Source: Bacteroidota bacterium
GTDB lineage: Bacteria; Bacteroidota; Bacteroidia; B-17B0; B-17BO
Reading direction: 5' to 3'
NCBI GenBank assembly: GCA_025356715.1
Contig: JANXRU010000066.1
Coordinates: 1-34,605 of the forward strand
DNA: 34,605 bases
Shown here: positions 7,672 to 14,897 of the stretch, in pieces
Layout: each line of letters opens with the position of its first letter
Numbering within the stretch: the first letter of the stretch is position 1
Notes under the pieces: generated by a model
The model's input: the letters and a program-made list of their open reading frames with translations, nothing else
Databases searched by the model: none
What the model was told of the DNA's origin: nothing
Translations under genes and position numbers: made by a program

Positions 7672-8283
7672 ATGATACCATCAATAAAAAAGTATTGCAA
7701 TAGTTTGACAAAGGAATTTAATTCGATTCCTAGTGAAAGAAAAGAATTGCTAGATAAAATTACTCTATACATGAGTAGCAAGAAGAAAGAAAACAAACCC
7801 ATCAATTTGGTATATATCTGTACTCATAATTCTCGAAGGAGTCATTTCGGACAAGTATGGGCTCATGTTGCCGCAAATTATTATAAAATAAATAATGTTA
7901 GCACTTTTTCAGGAGGGACAGAAGCGACTGCTTTTAATATCAATGCTATTAATGCGCTAAAACGAATTGGATTTGATATTAAATTGGTTAACGAAGAAAA
8001 AAACTCCACCTATCATTTACTATTTGACGAGAATGAAAAACCAATTGTGTGCTTTTCAAAAGTGTACGATGATGAGGGAAATCCACATAAGGAATTCGCA
8101 GCCATTATGACTTGCGGTGATGCTGAAGAAAATTGCCCTTTTATACCTGGCGTTGAATTACGCATAGGGACAACCTATAACGACCCAAAAGTATTTGACA
8201 ATACACCTGAACAAGATGATAAATATAGTGAACGCTGTCAGCAAATAGCGCTCGAAACATTTTATGTATTTTCTAAATTATAA
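7672..8283 (+). CDS. arsC: Thioredoxin-type arsenate reductase (LMW phosphatase fold)
   Basis: Predicted to reduce arsenate to arsenite by a cascade of three cysteines, regenerated by thioredoxin. The low-molecular-weight tyrosine phosphatase P-loop is CTHNSRRS, with Cys50 and Arg56 (CX5R). The redox pair typical of thioredoxin-linked ArsC is present as Cys148 and Cys155 in CGDAEENCPFIPG, the same spacing as Cys82/Cys89 of the plasmid pI258 enzyme. The general acid is probably Asp171 in NDPKVFD. At 203 residues it is about 70 longer than pI258 ArsC, through an N-terminal helical extension of about 40 residues and an inserted loop near residue 115-140. Annotation pipelines often call such proteins simply protein-tyrosine-phosphatase; the redox cysteines favour arsenate reductase. 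Confidence 0.88.
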   Translation: MIPSIKKYCNSLTKEFNSIPSERKELLDKITLYMSSKKKENKPINLVYICTHNSRRSHFGQVWAHVAANYYKINNVSTFSGGTEATAFNINAINALKRIGFDIKLVNEEKNSTYHLLFDENEKPIVCFSKVYDDEGNPHKEFAAIMTCGDAEENCPFIPGVELRIGTTYNDPKVFDNTPEQDDKYSERCQQIALETFYVFSKL

Positions 8284-8288
8284 GTAAC

Positions 8289-8912
8289 ATGTTAGACAGA
8301 AAAAACCATTGGGAAAATATCTACCAAACAAAAGAATTAAAAGATGTAAGTTGGTATCAATCAACCCCGAGCACGTCGTTAAATTTTTTGAAAGAATTTA
8401 ATATCTCTAAAACAGCTAGCATTATCGATGTTGGTGGAGGCGATAGTTTTTTAGTAGACCATTTATTGCAATTAGGTTATACTAATATTACTGTATTAGA
8501 TATTTCAGCAAGCGCTTTAGAAAAAGCAAAAGCTAGGCTTGGCAATGGGGCTAATAAAGTGAAATGGATAGTAGCGGATGCTTCTAATTTTGAACCAAGT
8601 GAACGTTATGATTTTTGGCATGACAGAGCCGCCTTTCATTTCTTAACAACTGAAACAGAAATCGAAAACTATATCCAAACAATCAGTCGTGGCATTAAAC
8701 CAAAAGGTGTATTAGTTCTTGGTACATTCTCGGAACAAGGCCCTACAAAATGCAGTGGTATTGAGATTAAACAATATTCTGAAAAAACGATGACACAACG
8801 ATTAACTAAGTTTTTTGATAAAGTGAAATGTATCACAGTTGATCATCAAACACCATTTGATACTATTCAGAATTTTATTTTTTGTAGTTTTAAACGATTA
8901 CAAACACCTTAA
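8289..8912 (+). CDS. Class I SAM-dependent methyltransferase
   Basis: A 207-residue Rossmann-type methyltransferase. Motif I is IIDVGGGDSFL (residues 45-55), the acidic residue that holds the ribose is in VLDIS, and DAS (about 97-99) fits motif III. The C-terminal part has CSGIEIKQYS, common in a generic methyltransferase group. It lacks the three-cysteine arrangement of the arsenite methyltransferase ArsM, so it should not be called ArsM. It is embedded in the arsenic cluster, starting 5 bp after the reductase stop and ending 15 bp before the aquaporin gene, so co-expression is very likely. Substrate unknown. Confidence 0.85.
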   Translation: MLDRKNHWENIYQTKELKDVSWYQSTPSTSLNFLKEFNISKTASIIDVGGGDSFLVDHLLQLGYTNITVLDISASALEKAKARLGNGANKVKWIVADASNFEPSERYDFWHDRAAFHFLTTETEIENYIQTISRGIKPKGVLVLGTFSEQGPTKCSGIEIKQYSEKTMTQRLTKFFDKVKCITVDHQTPFDTIQNFIFCSFKRLQTP

Positions 8913-8927
8913 CTGTTACAAAGAAAT

Positions 8928-9578
8928 ATGAGAAAGTATCTTGCGGAATTAATTGGAACATTTGCCCTTGTATTTTGTGGCACAGGAGCCATCGTTATTA
9001 ATCAAGAGTCTGGCGGGGCCATCACACATGTAGGCATAGCTATTACATTTGGGTTAATTGTTGCGGCTATGATATATTCTATTGGTAATATTTCGGGGGC
9101 ACATTTAAATCCCGCAGTAACTATTGCCCTTTGGGTAGCTAAAGAATTTCCTATTAAAGAAATTTTGCCTTATATCATAAGTCAAGCTATGGGCGCTTTT
9201 TTAGCGAGTTTAGTGTTACACGTTTTATTTCCTATAAATGAATTATTAGGTGCAACGCTTCCTGCGGGTTCTGAAATGCAATCCTTTTTATTAGAAGCAA
9301 TACTCACTTTTATATTAATGTTTGTGATTTTAAGTGTAGCTAAAGGAAGTAAAGAACAAGGAATGTTTGCAGGTTTGGCAATTGGTTCTGTAGTATTATT
9401 AGAAGCTATGTTTGCTGGGCCAATTTGTGGTGCCTCTATGAATCCTATTCGTTCATTAGCACCAGCCATAGTATCAGGTCATTTAGAACATGTATGGGTA
9501 TATTTGTTAGCGCCTGTGTTAGGTTCCATTTTAGCTGTATTCGCTTGGATTGGATTAAAAGAAAAGATTCATGCATGA
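8928..9578 (+). CDS. Aquaporin-family channel, candidate arsenite channel
   Basis: A 216-residue MIP-family channel with six hydrophobic segments and two half-helix loops. The first loop is canonical, HLNPAVT (Asn61-Pro62-Ala63); the second is MNPIRS, with Ala replaced by Ile (Asn172-Pro173-Ile174) ahead of the conserved Arg175. Channels of this type in arsenic operons, known as AqpS from Sinorhizobium, let arsenite leave the cell down its gradient after arsenate is reduced. No ArsB or Acr3 pump gene is present in this cluster, which supports that role here. Family assignment is secure; arsenite as physiological substrate is inferred from context. Confidence 0.9.
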   Translation: MRKYLAELIGTFALVFCGTGAIVINQESGGAITHVGIAITFGLIVAAMIYSIGNISGAHLNPAVTIALWVAKEFPIKEILPYIISQAMGAFLASLVLHVLFPINELLGATLPAGSEMQSFLLEAILTFILMFVILSVAKGSKEQGMFAGLAIGSVVLLEAMFAGPICGASMNPIRSLAPAIVSGHLEHVWVYLLAPVLGSILAVFAWIGLKEKIHA

Positions 9579-9617
9579 TGGTATAGTCATATGATAATAA
9601 AAAAGTAAAAAAGTTAC

Positions 9618-9738
9618 ATGAAAGAAAAAAACTATTTTAACAACAATCACCGGAGGATTAACTTCTATTGCTCCTATTTTATTTTCAGTATGTAAAGGCC
9701 GTGCTTGTGTTGGTGTTTGCGCTGGCTGCGAACACTAA
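9618..9738 (+). pseudogene. Frameshifted Cys-rich mini-gene
   Basis: ATG at 9618 starts a frame that breaks after a run of seven A (9625-9631). Dropping one A gives an uninterrupted 39-residue peptide that begins MKEKTILTTITGGLTS, continues with a short hydrophobic stretch and ends CKGRACVGVCAGCEH before TAA at 9736-9738. The ending has Cys-x4-Cys-x3-Cys-x2-Cys. The protein-like ending in the second frame, and the lack of a start codon in that frame (it has a stop at 9619), argue that these were one gene. It is either a single-base lesion, a sequencing error, or is read by slippage on the A run. It follows the aquaporin gene by 39 bp, so it may belong to the arsenic cluster. Confidence 0.5.
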
Positions 9739-9793
9739 AAATTCAGTGTTACTTTTTCTCTGTTTTTTAATTATAAAGTATATCAATTAAAAA

Positions 9794-9892
9794 ATGGAAA
9801 AAATGGAAATCGTGAAATCAAAAAAAGTAGATTGTCTTATCTCACTTATTTCAATTCTTTTACTAATTCTAGCGTTTGCTTTCTTTTCTTAA
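9794..9892 (+). CDS. Small single-span membrane peptide
   Basis: A 32-residue frame from ATG 9794. The first 13 residues are charged (MEKMEIVKSKKVD) and the rest is one long hydrophobic helix (LISLISILLLILAFAFFS) that ends at the stop. That design is typical of real small membrane proteins. A second in-frame ATG is at 9803. No homology can be claimed. It lies between the Cys-rich mini-gene and the convergent SpoIID-like gene, in the 330-bp stretch after the aquaporin. Confidence 0.4.
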   Translation: MEKMEIVKSKKVDCLISLISILLLILAFAFFS

Positions 9893-9908
9893 AGATTTGA
9901 CATGACTA

Positions 9909-11192
9909 TTACTCATCTTTAAAGAAATTTAATTTATGTAAATCAATGAGCTGCGTATTTTGGTAATAAAAATTAATCACCTGACTATAGGTGTACCCAA
10001 TTTTGGCCATTCTCATTGCTCCTTCCTGACACATTCCAACACCATGTCCAAAGCCTCTTCCTTTAAACAACAATGTGTCGCCTTGAGGTATTATTGAAAA
10101 AAAAGTTGATTTTAATTGCAAATCAGTTCTTACACTCTTTAAAGCTATTCGTACATTATTTGCTTCTAAATATGGCTTACGAATATCTTGTTTAAAATTA
10201 AATGCTTGCCAAAGTGCATTAGAATCTTGAACAGGATAATGATGTTTTAATTTCAAATATGATATCCAATCTTCTTTAGCCATTTTTCGTTCCCATCGAG
10301 CATTTGGCATTTTTATACTAAAAGTATCATTAACACTTCTTAAATAAGACAATCTACTTCCCCATACATCTTCAGAATTCACAGTTTGCCCACCACTGTT
10401 ACTATGAAATGCGGCTTCAATCAAATTCAAATTATCATCTACTACAACCTTTCCGCGCGTTTCTGAAACAGCTTTCATAATAGTAAGTTCCGTTGTTTTT
10501 CCATTGTATGCTTGGCAATGCGTATAGTCGCACAAACTAAATCCTTCGAGTGCGTGTTTTTGCAAATGCGACAGAGCAAATGTTCTTGCTAAAATCGCTT
10601 GCACTTTATAGAATTCTTGGTACGAATGTTTGCCGGCCTCTGCTTGAACTACACCCGATATATAATTATCAAAAGTAACTTCATTTAAAAGTGTTAAAGC
10701 TTCTGCCTCCACTTTTACTTCAATATTATCTTCATAAAAACGAGGCTTTCGTTCAGGTAAAATTAATTTAATACGTAATGATTTAATTGGATCTTGACTC
10801 GTTATTTTTATTTTTTTATACCTTCCTATTACAGATTCAAATGTTTTTACTTCTATCGAATCATTGAAGTAACTGATTTTTAAAAGGGGTGCTGTAGAAG
10901 TATTAATAATCTCAATGCCATCCGACCACACTCTATAAGTGCCAGCATCGGCGCTAACAGTAAACGCTTTTACTTTTAATTGCGAAAATATTTTAATGTT
11001 AACGGTTTCGTCAGAAATTAAAAAAGAATAGTTATCAGTTTTTAATTGTTTTGATACCGAACTAGCATTTTTTATCATTTCATGCTTAGAAATAATTTTA
11101 GTGCTTATATCAAAATCACTTCTAACATCCTGTAATTGCCAAGATGCAAATACTATAAATGAAATAAATATGACAAATTTAATTTTTAGCAT
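9909..11192 (-). CDS. SpoIID/LytB-domain exported protein
   Basis: A 427-residue protein with an N-terminal hydrophobic signal (KFVIFISFIVFASW). The SpoIID/LytB domain occupies about residues 160-420; in Bacillus SpoIID this domain is a lytic transglycosylase acting on denuded peptidoglycan. Family landmarks are NYISGVVQAEAGKHSYQEFY, the helix KVQAILARTFAL with its Arg, NSGGQTV, and the closing RGFGHGVGMCQEGAMRMAK. Since this is not a spore former, a cell-wall role in the periplasm is likely but unproven. The start codon lies inside the end of lpxB (14-bp overlap), suggesting translational coupling. Last gene of the surE operon. Confidence 0.87.
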   Translation of the reverse strand: MLKIKFVIFISFIVFASWQLQDVRSDFDISTKIISKHEMIKNASSVSKQLKTDNYSFLISDETVNIKIFSQLKVKAFTVSADAGTYRVWSDGIEIINTSTAPLLKISYFNDSIEVKTFESVIGRYKKIKITSQDPIKSLRIKLILPERKPRFYEDNIEVKVEAEALTLLNEVTFDNYISGVVQAEAGKHSYQEFYKVQAILARTFALSHLQKHALEGFSLCDYTHCQAYNGKTTELTIMKAVSETRGKVVVDDNLNLIEAAFHSNSGGQTVNSEDVWGSRLSYLRSVNDTFSIKMPNARWERKMAKEDWISYLKLKHHYPVQDSNALWQAFNFKQDIRKPYLEANNVRIALKSVRTDLQLKSTFFSIIPQGDTLLFKGRGFGHGVGMCQEGAMRMAKIGYTYSQVINFYYQNTQLIDLHKLNFFKDE

Positions 11193-12312
11193 GAAGATGG
11201 TTATAGATTTGTGTAGCTACTTTTTTAGAAGCGCCACTGTTCCCTAATAAATTTATTAAAGAATCATACGCTTCAATCATTTCTTCGCGCGCTTTTCCTG
11301 AAATAATACGTGTGAGTTCTTCTTTTAAATTAGCCGCTGTTAAATCTCCCTGTATTAATTCTTTAACAATTGGCTTATCCATTATCAAATTTGGCAATGC
11401 AATATATTTTACACGATTTCCAACTACCATTCGGGCAATTGCATAAGACACGGCACCTCCTTTATAGCATACTATTTGCGGTAAACGAAATAACGCACTC
11501 TCCAAAGTAGATGTACCTGATTTAATTATACCAGCATGTGCATGATGCATTAAAGCATACGTTTGATTAAAAACCACTTTTACATTTCTATCTAATGCGG
11601 GTTGATACGCGTCTTTTGGTAAATTGGAAGTTCCAGCTATAACAAACTGAAATTCTTTAAATTCATTAACAACCTCTAACATAATAGAAAACATTAAATT
11701 GATCTCTTGTTTTCTACTACCTGGTAAAACTGCAATAATAGGCCGATTATCTAACTGATTGGTTGCTATAAATTGTTCGCGCGTTGGTAAATTTGGCTTC
11801 TCCTGTTCAATAGCGTCCAATAAAGGGTGTCCGACATAATCTGCCTCATAGCCAAGCTTCTTATAAACAGCTACTTCAAAGGGCAATATCACAAACATTT
11901 TTTCACAGGCACGTTTCACAATCTCTACGCGATTTTCTTTCCAAGCCCAAATAGTAGGAGATACATAATACAACACGCGAATATTTTGTGTTTTAGCCCA
12001 ATCAGCAATACGCAAATTAAAGCCTGGATAATCAACTAAAATCAATACATCAGGCTTATATTGCAAAATATCTTGTTTGCAAAATGCGATGTTTTTAAAT
12101 ATAGTTCGGATATTTTTAATCACTTCCACAAAGCCCATAAATGCAAGATCTTTGATGTGCTTCGTTGGTTTTTGATGAGCTACTTTTTCCATCAAATCAC
12201 CACCCCAAAACCTAAACTCTATTGTGGAGTCAAGCAACAACAATTCCTTCATCATATTGGATGCATGCAAATCGCCAGATGGCTCACCTGATATGATATA
12301 GTATTTAGACAA
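11179..12312 (-). CDS. lpxB: Lipid-A-disaccharide synthase
   Basis: Joins UDP-2,3-diacylglucosamine and lipid X to make lipid A disaccharide, at the inner face of the inner membrane. The 377-residue protein begins with the family's opening motif SGEPSGD (residues 8-14) and contains WAWKENRV, VGHPLLD, and the donor-binding segment around AVLPGSRKQEI. The only reasonable start is a TTG (complement of 12310-12312): the preceding in-frame codons contain no ATG and the family N-terminus begins exactly here. Followed by the SpoIID-like gene with a 14-bp overlap and preceded by the small membrane protein gene with 25 bp between. Confidence 0.95.
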   Translation of the reverse strand: MSKYYIISGEPSGDLHASNMMKELLLLDSTIEFRFWGGDLMEKVAHQKPTKHIKDLAFMGFVEVIKNIRTIFKNIAFCKQDILQYKPDVLILVDYPGFNLRIADWAKTQNIRVLYYVSPTIWAWKENRVEIVKRACEKMFVILPFEVAVYKKLGYEADYVGHPLLDAIEQEKPNLPTREQFIATNQLDNRPIIAVLPGSRKQEINLMFSIMLEVVNEFKEFQFVIAGTSNLPKDAYQPALDRNVKVVFNQTYALMHHAHAGIIKSGTSTLESALFRLPQIVCYKGGAVSYAIARMVVGNRVKYIALPNLIMDKPIVKELIQGDLTAANLKEELTRIISGKAREEMIEAYDSLINLLGNSGASKKVATQIYNHLHAKN

Positions 12313-12337
12313 TTTTATTAAAAAATTATGGGGTAGT

Positions 12338-12631
12338 TTAAGTCAATGAAATATATAGCACTAATGCAACATAAGCAAAAGTAGCGTACATCATGCCTTT
12401 ACTTAAATCGTATATTTTTTTATTTAAAAATAAATAAAACACTAATAAATTAAGTCCAACACAAACAATGGCTACCTCCTGTAGCATATCACCCAAGCGC
12501 AAATACCTAAGAAAAGCATAAGGAAATGATAATTGACTATATCCAAATAGCCAATAGCAAAAGAAGCAAAATGCCGGAAACACTAGTCCTAACAATAATC
12601 CAACCCAAATTTTATCTAATTTATCCATCAT
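12338..12631 (-). CDS. Small conserved-type membrane protein
   Basis: A 97-residue protein of unknown function with three probable transmembrane helices: about residues 8-28 (WVGLLLGLVFPAFCFFCYWL), 52-69 (EVAIVCVGLNLLVFYLFL) and 78-96. It sits 3 bp after surE and 25 bp before lpxB on the same strand, so it is co-transcribed with them and may have an envelope role. Two adjacent ATG codons (12631 and 12628) are both possible starts. No motif suggests an enzyme. Confidence 0.75.
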   Translation of the reverse strand: MMDKLDKIWVGLLLGLVFPAFCFFCYWLFGYSQLSFPYAFLRYLRLGDMLQEVAIVCVGLNLLVFYLFLNKKIYDLSKGMMYATFAYVALVLYISLT

Positions 12632-12634
12632 GGT

Positions 12635-13405
12635 TTATAATACATTTCTAAGGTGAGTAATATAATTGTGCGCTGTTAAATCATGCATCACTGGCACAAC
12701 AGATACATAGCCGTTTGCCAAGGCCCATTCATCAGTATCAGTTGCTTCGGGTTCAAAATTCACAAATTTACCCGTAAGCCAATAATAGGATCGTCCATAA
12801 GGATCTTGTCTTTCTTCAAAATCTTCTACCCAATTGGCTTTTGCTTGCCGACAAATTTTTAAACCAGCAATATCTTCTGTTTTTAATTTTGGGAAATTAA
12901 CGTTTAAACAAACGCCTTTTGGCAATTCGTCTTTTAAACATGAGCTAATTATTTTTTCTATAAATGTTGTGGTTGCACTAAAATCAGCATCAATACTATA
13001 ATCACTTAAGCTAAACCCAATGGATGGCGCACCTTCCAAAGAGCCTTCTATAGCCGCACTCATAGTTCCAGAATAAATAACGTTTATAGAACTATTACTT
13101 CCGTGATTAATGCCAGATAAAACCAAGTCAGGTTTCCGATCAAGTAATTTATTGACTGCCATTTTCACGCAATCTACGGGCGTTCCAGTGCAACTAAATT
13201 CATTCATAACACCTGGATGGTAATTTGTTTTTTGAATTCTTAGTGTTGAATTAATCGTTATAGCATGTCCCATACCCGATTGTGGCTTATCGGGAGCTAT
13301 TACAACCACATCGCCAAATTGTTTGGCAATAGAAGCTAAATGTAAAATGCCCGGCGCACTTATGCCATCGTCATTTGTAACTAGTATTAAAGGTTTTTGC
13401 TGCAT
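12635..13405 (-). CDS. surE: 5'/3'-nucleotidase SurE
   Basis: Metal-dependent phosphatase that dephosphorylates nucleoside monophosphates; cytoplasmic. The N-terminal metal site is LVTNDDG with Asp12 and Asp13, and a second family motif is VLSGINHGSNSS. From the ATG complementary to 13403-13405 the protein has 256 residues, close to the E. coli enzyme (253); a further in-frame ATG at 13432 would add nine residues of no family character, so I prefer the shorter form. First gene of the minus-strand operon with the small membrane protein, lpxB and the SpoIID-like gene; divergent from ridA. Confidence 0.95.
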   Translation of the reverse strand: MQQKPLILVTNDDGISAPGILHLASIAKQFGDVVVIAPDKPQSGMGHAITINSTLRIQKTNYHPGVMNEFSCTGTPVDCVKMAVNKLLDRKPDLVLSGINHGSNSSINVIYSGTMSAAIEGSLEGAPSIGFSLSDYSIDADFSATTTFIEKIISSCLKDELPKGVCLNVNFPKLKTEDIAGLKICRQAKANWVEDFEERQDPYGRSYYWLTGKFVNFEPEATDTDEWALANGYVSVVPVMHDLTAHNYITHLRNVL

Positions 13406-13509
13406 CCTTGTAAAGCTATCGCTTTTATACATACCCTAAGCCTTCTATTAGACATAGTTACTAAAGTTAGGTTGTTAAATTCTTGTCCCTATATTAATAT
13501 TGTTTTTTG

Positions 13510-13517
13510 TATCTTTG
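13510..13517 (+). promoter_or_regulatory. Promoter -7 box for ridA
   Basis: TATCTTTG, exact TAnnTTTG match, 27 bp before the ridA ATG. The -33 region is not clearly TTTG; the nearest is TTG at 13483-13485, with a 24-bp spacer. Confidence 0.5.
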
Positions 13518-13544
13518 TTAGCCTAACTAACTACTTTATTGAAA

Positions 13545-13925
13545 ATGAAAAAAATTATCAAAACAGACAAAGCCCCTGCTCCCATTGGCCCATATAACCA
13601 AGCTGTTCAGGTTGGTGATTGTGTGTATGTTTCGGGAACTATTGCCATGGACTTAGAATCTAAGCAACTCATAAAAACAACTATTAAGGATGAAACTAAA
13701 ATAGTAATGGATTATTTAGGCGAAGTTTTAAAAGAAGCAAATTTAACTTACGATAACATCGTAAAAACAACTATCTTTTTATCGGATATGAATAATTTTG
13801 TTCATGTAAATGAAGTATATAGCAGTTATTTCAAGGGCGATTATCCAGCGAGAGCAACTATTCAGGCAGATAGATTGCCAAAGGATGCTAACGTTGAAAT
13901 TAGCGTAGAAGCAAAGGTTTTTTAA
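13545..13925 (+). CDS. ridA: RidA family enamine/imine deaminase
   Basis: Hydrolyses reactive 2-aminoacrylate-type enamines released by pyridoxal-phosphate enzymes, protecting them from damage; cytoplasmic trimer. The 126-residue protein has the standard opening KAPAPIGPYNQAV (residues 9-21), VYVSGTIAM, and the active-site arginine Arg103 in DYPARATIQ, followed by RLPKDANVEISVEA with the conserved Glu118. The start is the ATG at 13545; a TTG two codons upstream is in frame but unlikely. Single gene with its own promoter. Confidence 0.95.
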   Translation: MKKIIKTDKAPAPIGPYNQAVQVGDCVYVSGTIAMDLESKQLIKTTIKDETKIVMDYLGEVLKEANLTYDNIVKTTIFLSDMNNFVHVNEVYSSYFKGDYPARATIQADRLPKDANVEISVEAKVF

Positions 13926-14017
13926 ACAGAAATACAACTAATCGACAGTATTTAAGTATTAATCTAACTTTTTTAGACATTTGTCTTTATTAAAATGTTA
14001 AATTATAGGCTAAAAAA

Positions 14018-14048
14018 TTTGTTTCTTTAATTATTTGTTATAATTTTA
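14018..14048 (+). promoter_or_regulatory. Promoter for the RRM protein gene
   Basis: TTTG (14018-14021), 19 bp, TAATTTTA (14041-14048), one mismatch from TAnnTTTG. The ATG follows 24 bp later. Confidence 0.4.
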
Positions 14049-14072
14049 CTATAACTAAATAAATTATTTGTT

Positions 14073-14327
14073 ATGAACATTTTTGTAAGCAATATCAGCT
14101 TTAAAGTAAGAGAAGATTCTTTAAGTGAATTATTTTCTCCATTTGGCGAGGTAACCTCGGTTAGAATTATTAAGGACAAGGAAACAAAACGAAGCAGAGG
14201 CTTTGGATTTGTTGAAATGGCAAACGATGCCGATGGCCAAAAAGCTATCGACGCTCTTAACGGAACCGAACACTATGAACGTGCTATCGTTGTTTCTCAA
14301 GCTAAAGGAAAACCAGAAAACGCATAA
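14073..14327 (+). CDS. RRM-type RNA-binding protein
   Basis: An 84-residue protein that is a single RNA recognition motif. RNP2 is IFVSNI (residues 3-8) and RNP1 is RGFGFVEM (residues 43-50), with the aromatic residues that stack on RNA. Such single-RRM proteins are common in Bacteroidota and cyanobacteria, are abundant, and act as RNA chaperones or post-transcriptional regulators, in some cases at low temperature. A 13-bp direct repeat lies in the leader (14029-14041 and 14062-14074), the second copy overlapping the start codon. Followed by an intrinsic terminator. Identification is firm; RNA targets are unknown. Confidence 0.93.
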   Translation: MNIFVSNISFKVREDSLSELFSPFGEVTSVRIIKDKETKRSRGFGFVEMANDADGQKAIDALNGTEHYERAIVVSQAKGKPENA

Positions 14328-14349
14328 TTGCGATTATAAATTAAAAAGC

Positions 14350-14381
14350 AAAAAAGCAATCCTAACCGATTGCTTTTTTTT
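14350..14381. terminator. Intrinsic terminator after the RRM gene
   Basis: Stem AAAAAAGCAATC (14350-14361) pairs with GATTGCTTTTTT (14368-14379), 6-base loop, T-run to 14381. It lies between convergent genes and may serve both. Confidence 0.85.
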
Positions 14382-14394
14382 ATGGATAACAATT

Positions 14395-14841
14395 TTAATT
14401 TCTGATATTTAAAATTCCAGTGCCATTATCATAGATGGCTTGATATTGCTTTAATGCAAGAGTTGCTGGCCCAGACAATACCGCTCCATTATTAAGTTGC
14501 CATGTTGATCCACTTACCGTATCTTTCAAGGTAAAATTATTTGATAAGACTTTAACTTTTGCCCCTGCATCATCAGGTAAATAAGTCGAAGTACGTTCAA
14601 TTGCAATAAAGTCAGAAGAGCCAGTCATTGTTTGTCTATATACAATTATCCCGTTAACTCCACCGTTCACGTAAATCCAACCACCAACCACTTGTATTTT
14701 GAAATTAAGTGGGTCATTTGGGTAAACATTAAGATTGACTGTTTGATAGGGGATGTTATCTTGAACTGTTGTTTTCTTTTTGCAAAAAGAAAACAACACC
14801 AACATTGCCGAGCAAATTAAAAAGATAATTTTTTTTAACAT
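14395..14841 (-). CDS. Rieske-like lipoprotein lacking cluster ligands
   Basis: A 148-residue lipoprotein. The signal ends at Cys20 (LFSFCKKK), with an atypical Phe before the cysteine. The mature sequence follows, element by element, a Bacteroidota family of small Rieske [2Fe-2S] lipoproteins: NDPLNFKI, VVGGWIYVNGGVNGIIVYR, FIAIERTSTY, then GSTWQLNNGAVLSGPA and LKQYQAIYDNGTGILNIRN. In typical members the segments around residues 84 and 108-112 carry Cys and His ligands; here they read RTSTY and DTVSGSTW, so no ligand remains. It should therefore keep the fold but not bind the cluster. Recognition rests on remembered family pattern, so moderate certainty. Confidence 0.7.
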   Translation of the reverse strand: MLKKIIFLICSAMLVLFSFCKKKTTVQDNIPYQTVNLNVYPNDPLNFKIQVVGGWIYVNGGVNGIIVYRQTMTGSSDFIAIERTSTYLPDDAGAKVKVLSNNFTLKDTVSGSTWQLNNGAVLSGPATLALKQYQAIYDNGTGILNIRN

Positions 14842-14865
14842 CGTAAACTATACACTTTAAAAAGA

Positions 14866-14873
14866 TACATTTG
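14866..14873 (+). promoter_or_regulatory. Promoter -7 box for the S41 protease
   Basis: TACATTTG, exact TAnnTTTG match, 24 bp before the ATG at 14898. The -33 position is not conserved. Confidence 0.5.
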
Positions 14874-14897
14874 CTTTTGTAAATATACCGATTTCTT

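Noticed and set aside
8289..8912. Calling the methyltransferase ArsM
   Set aside because: The three conserved arsenite-binding cysteines of ArsM are not present.
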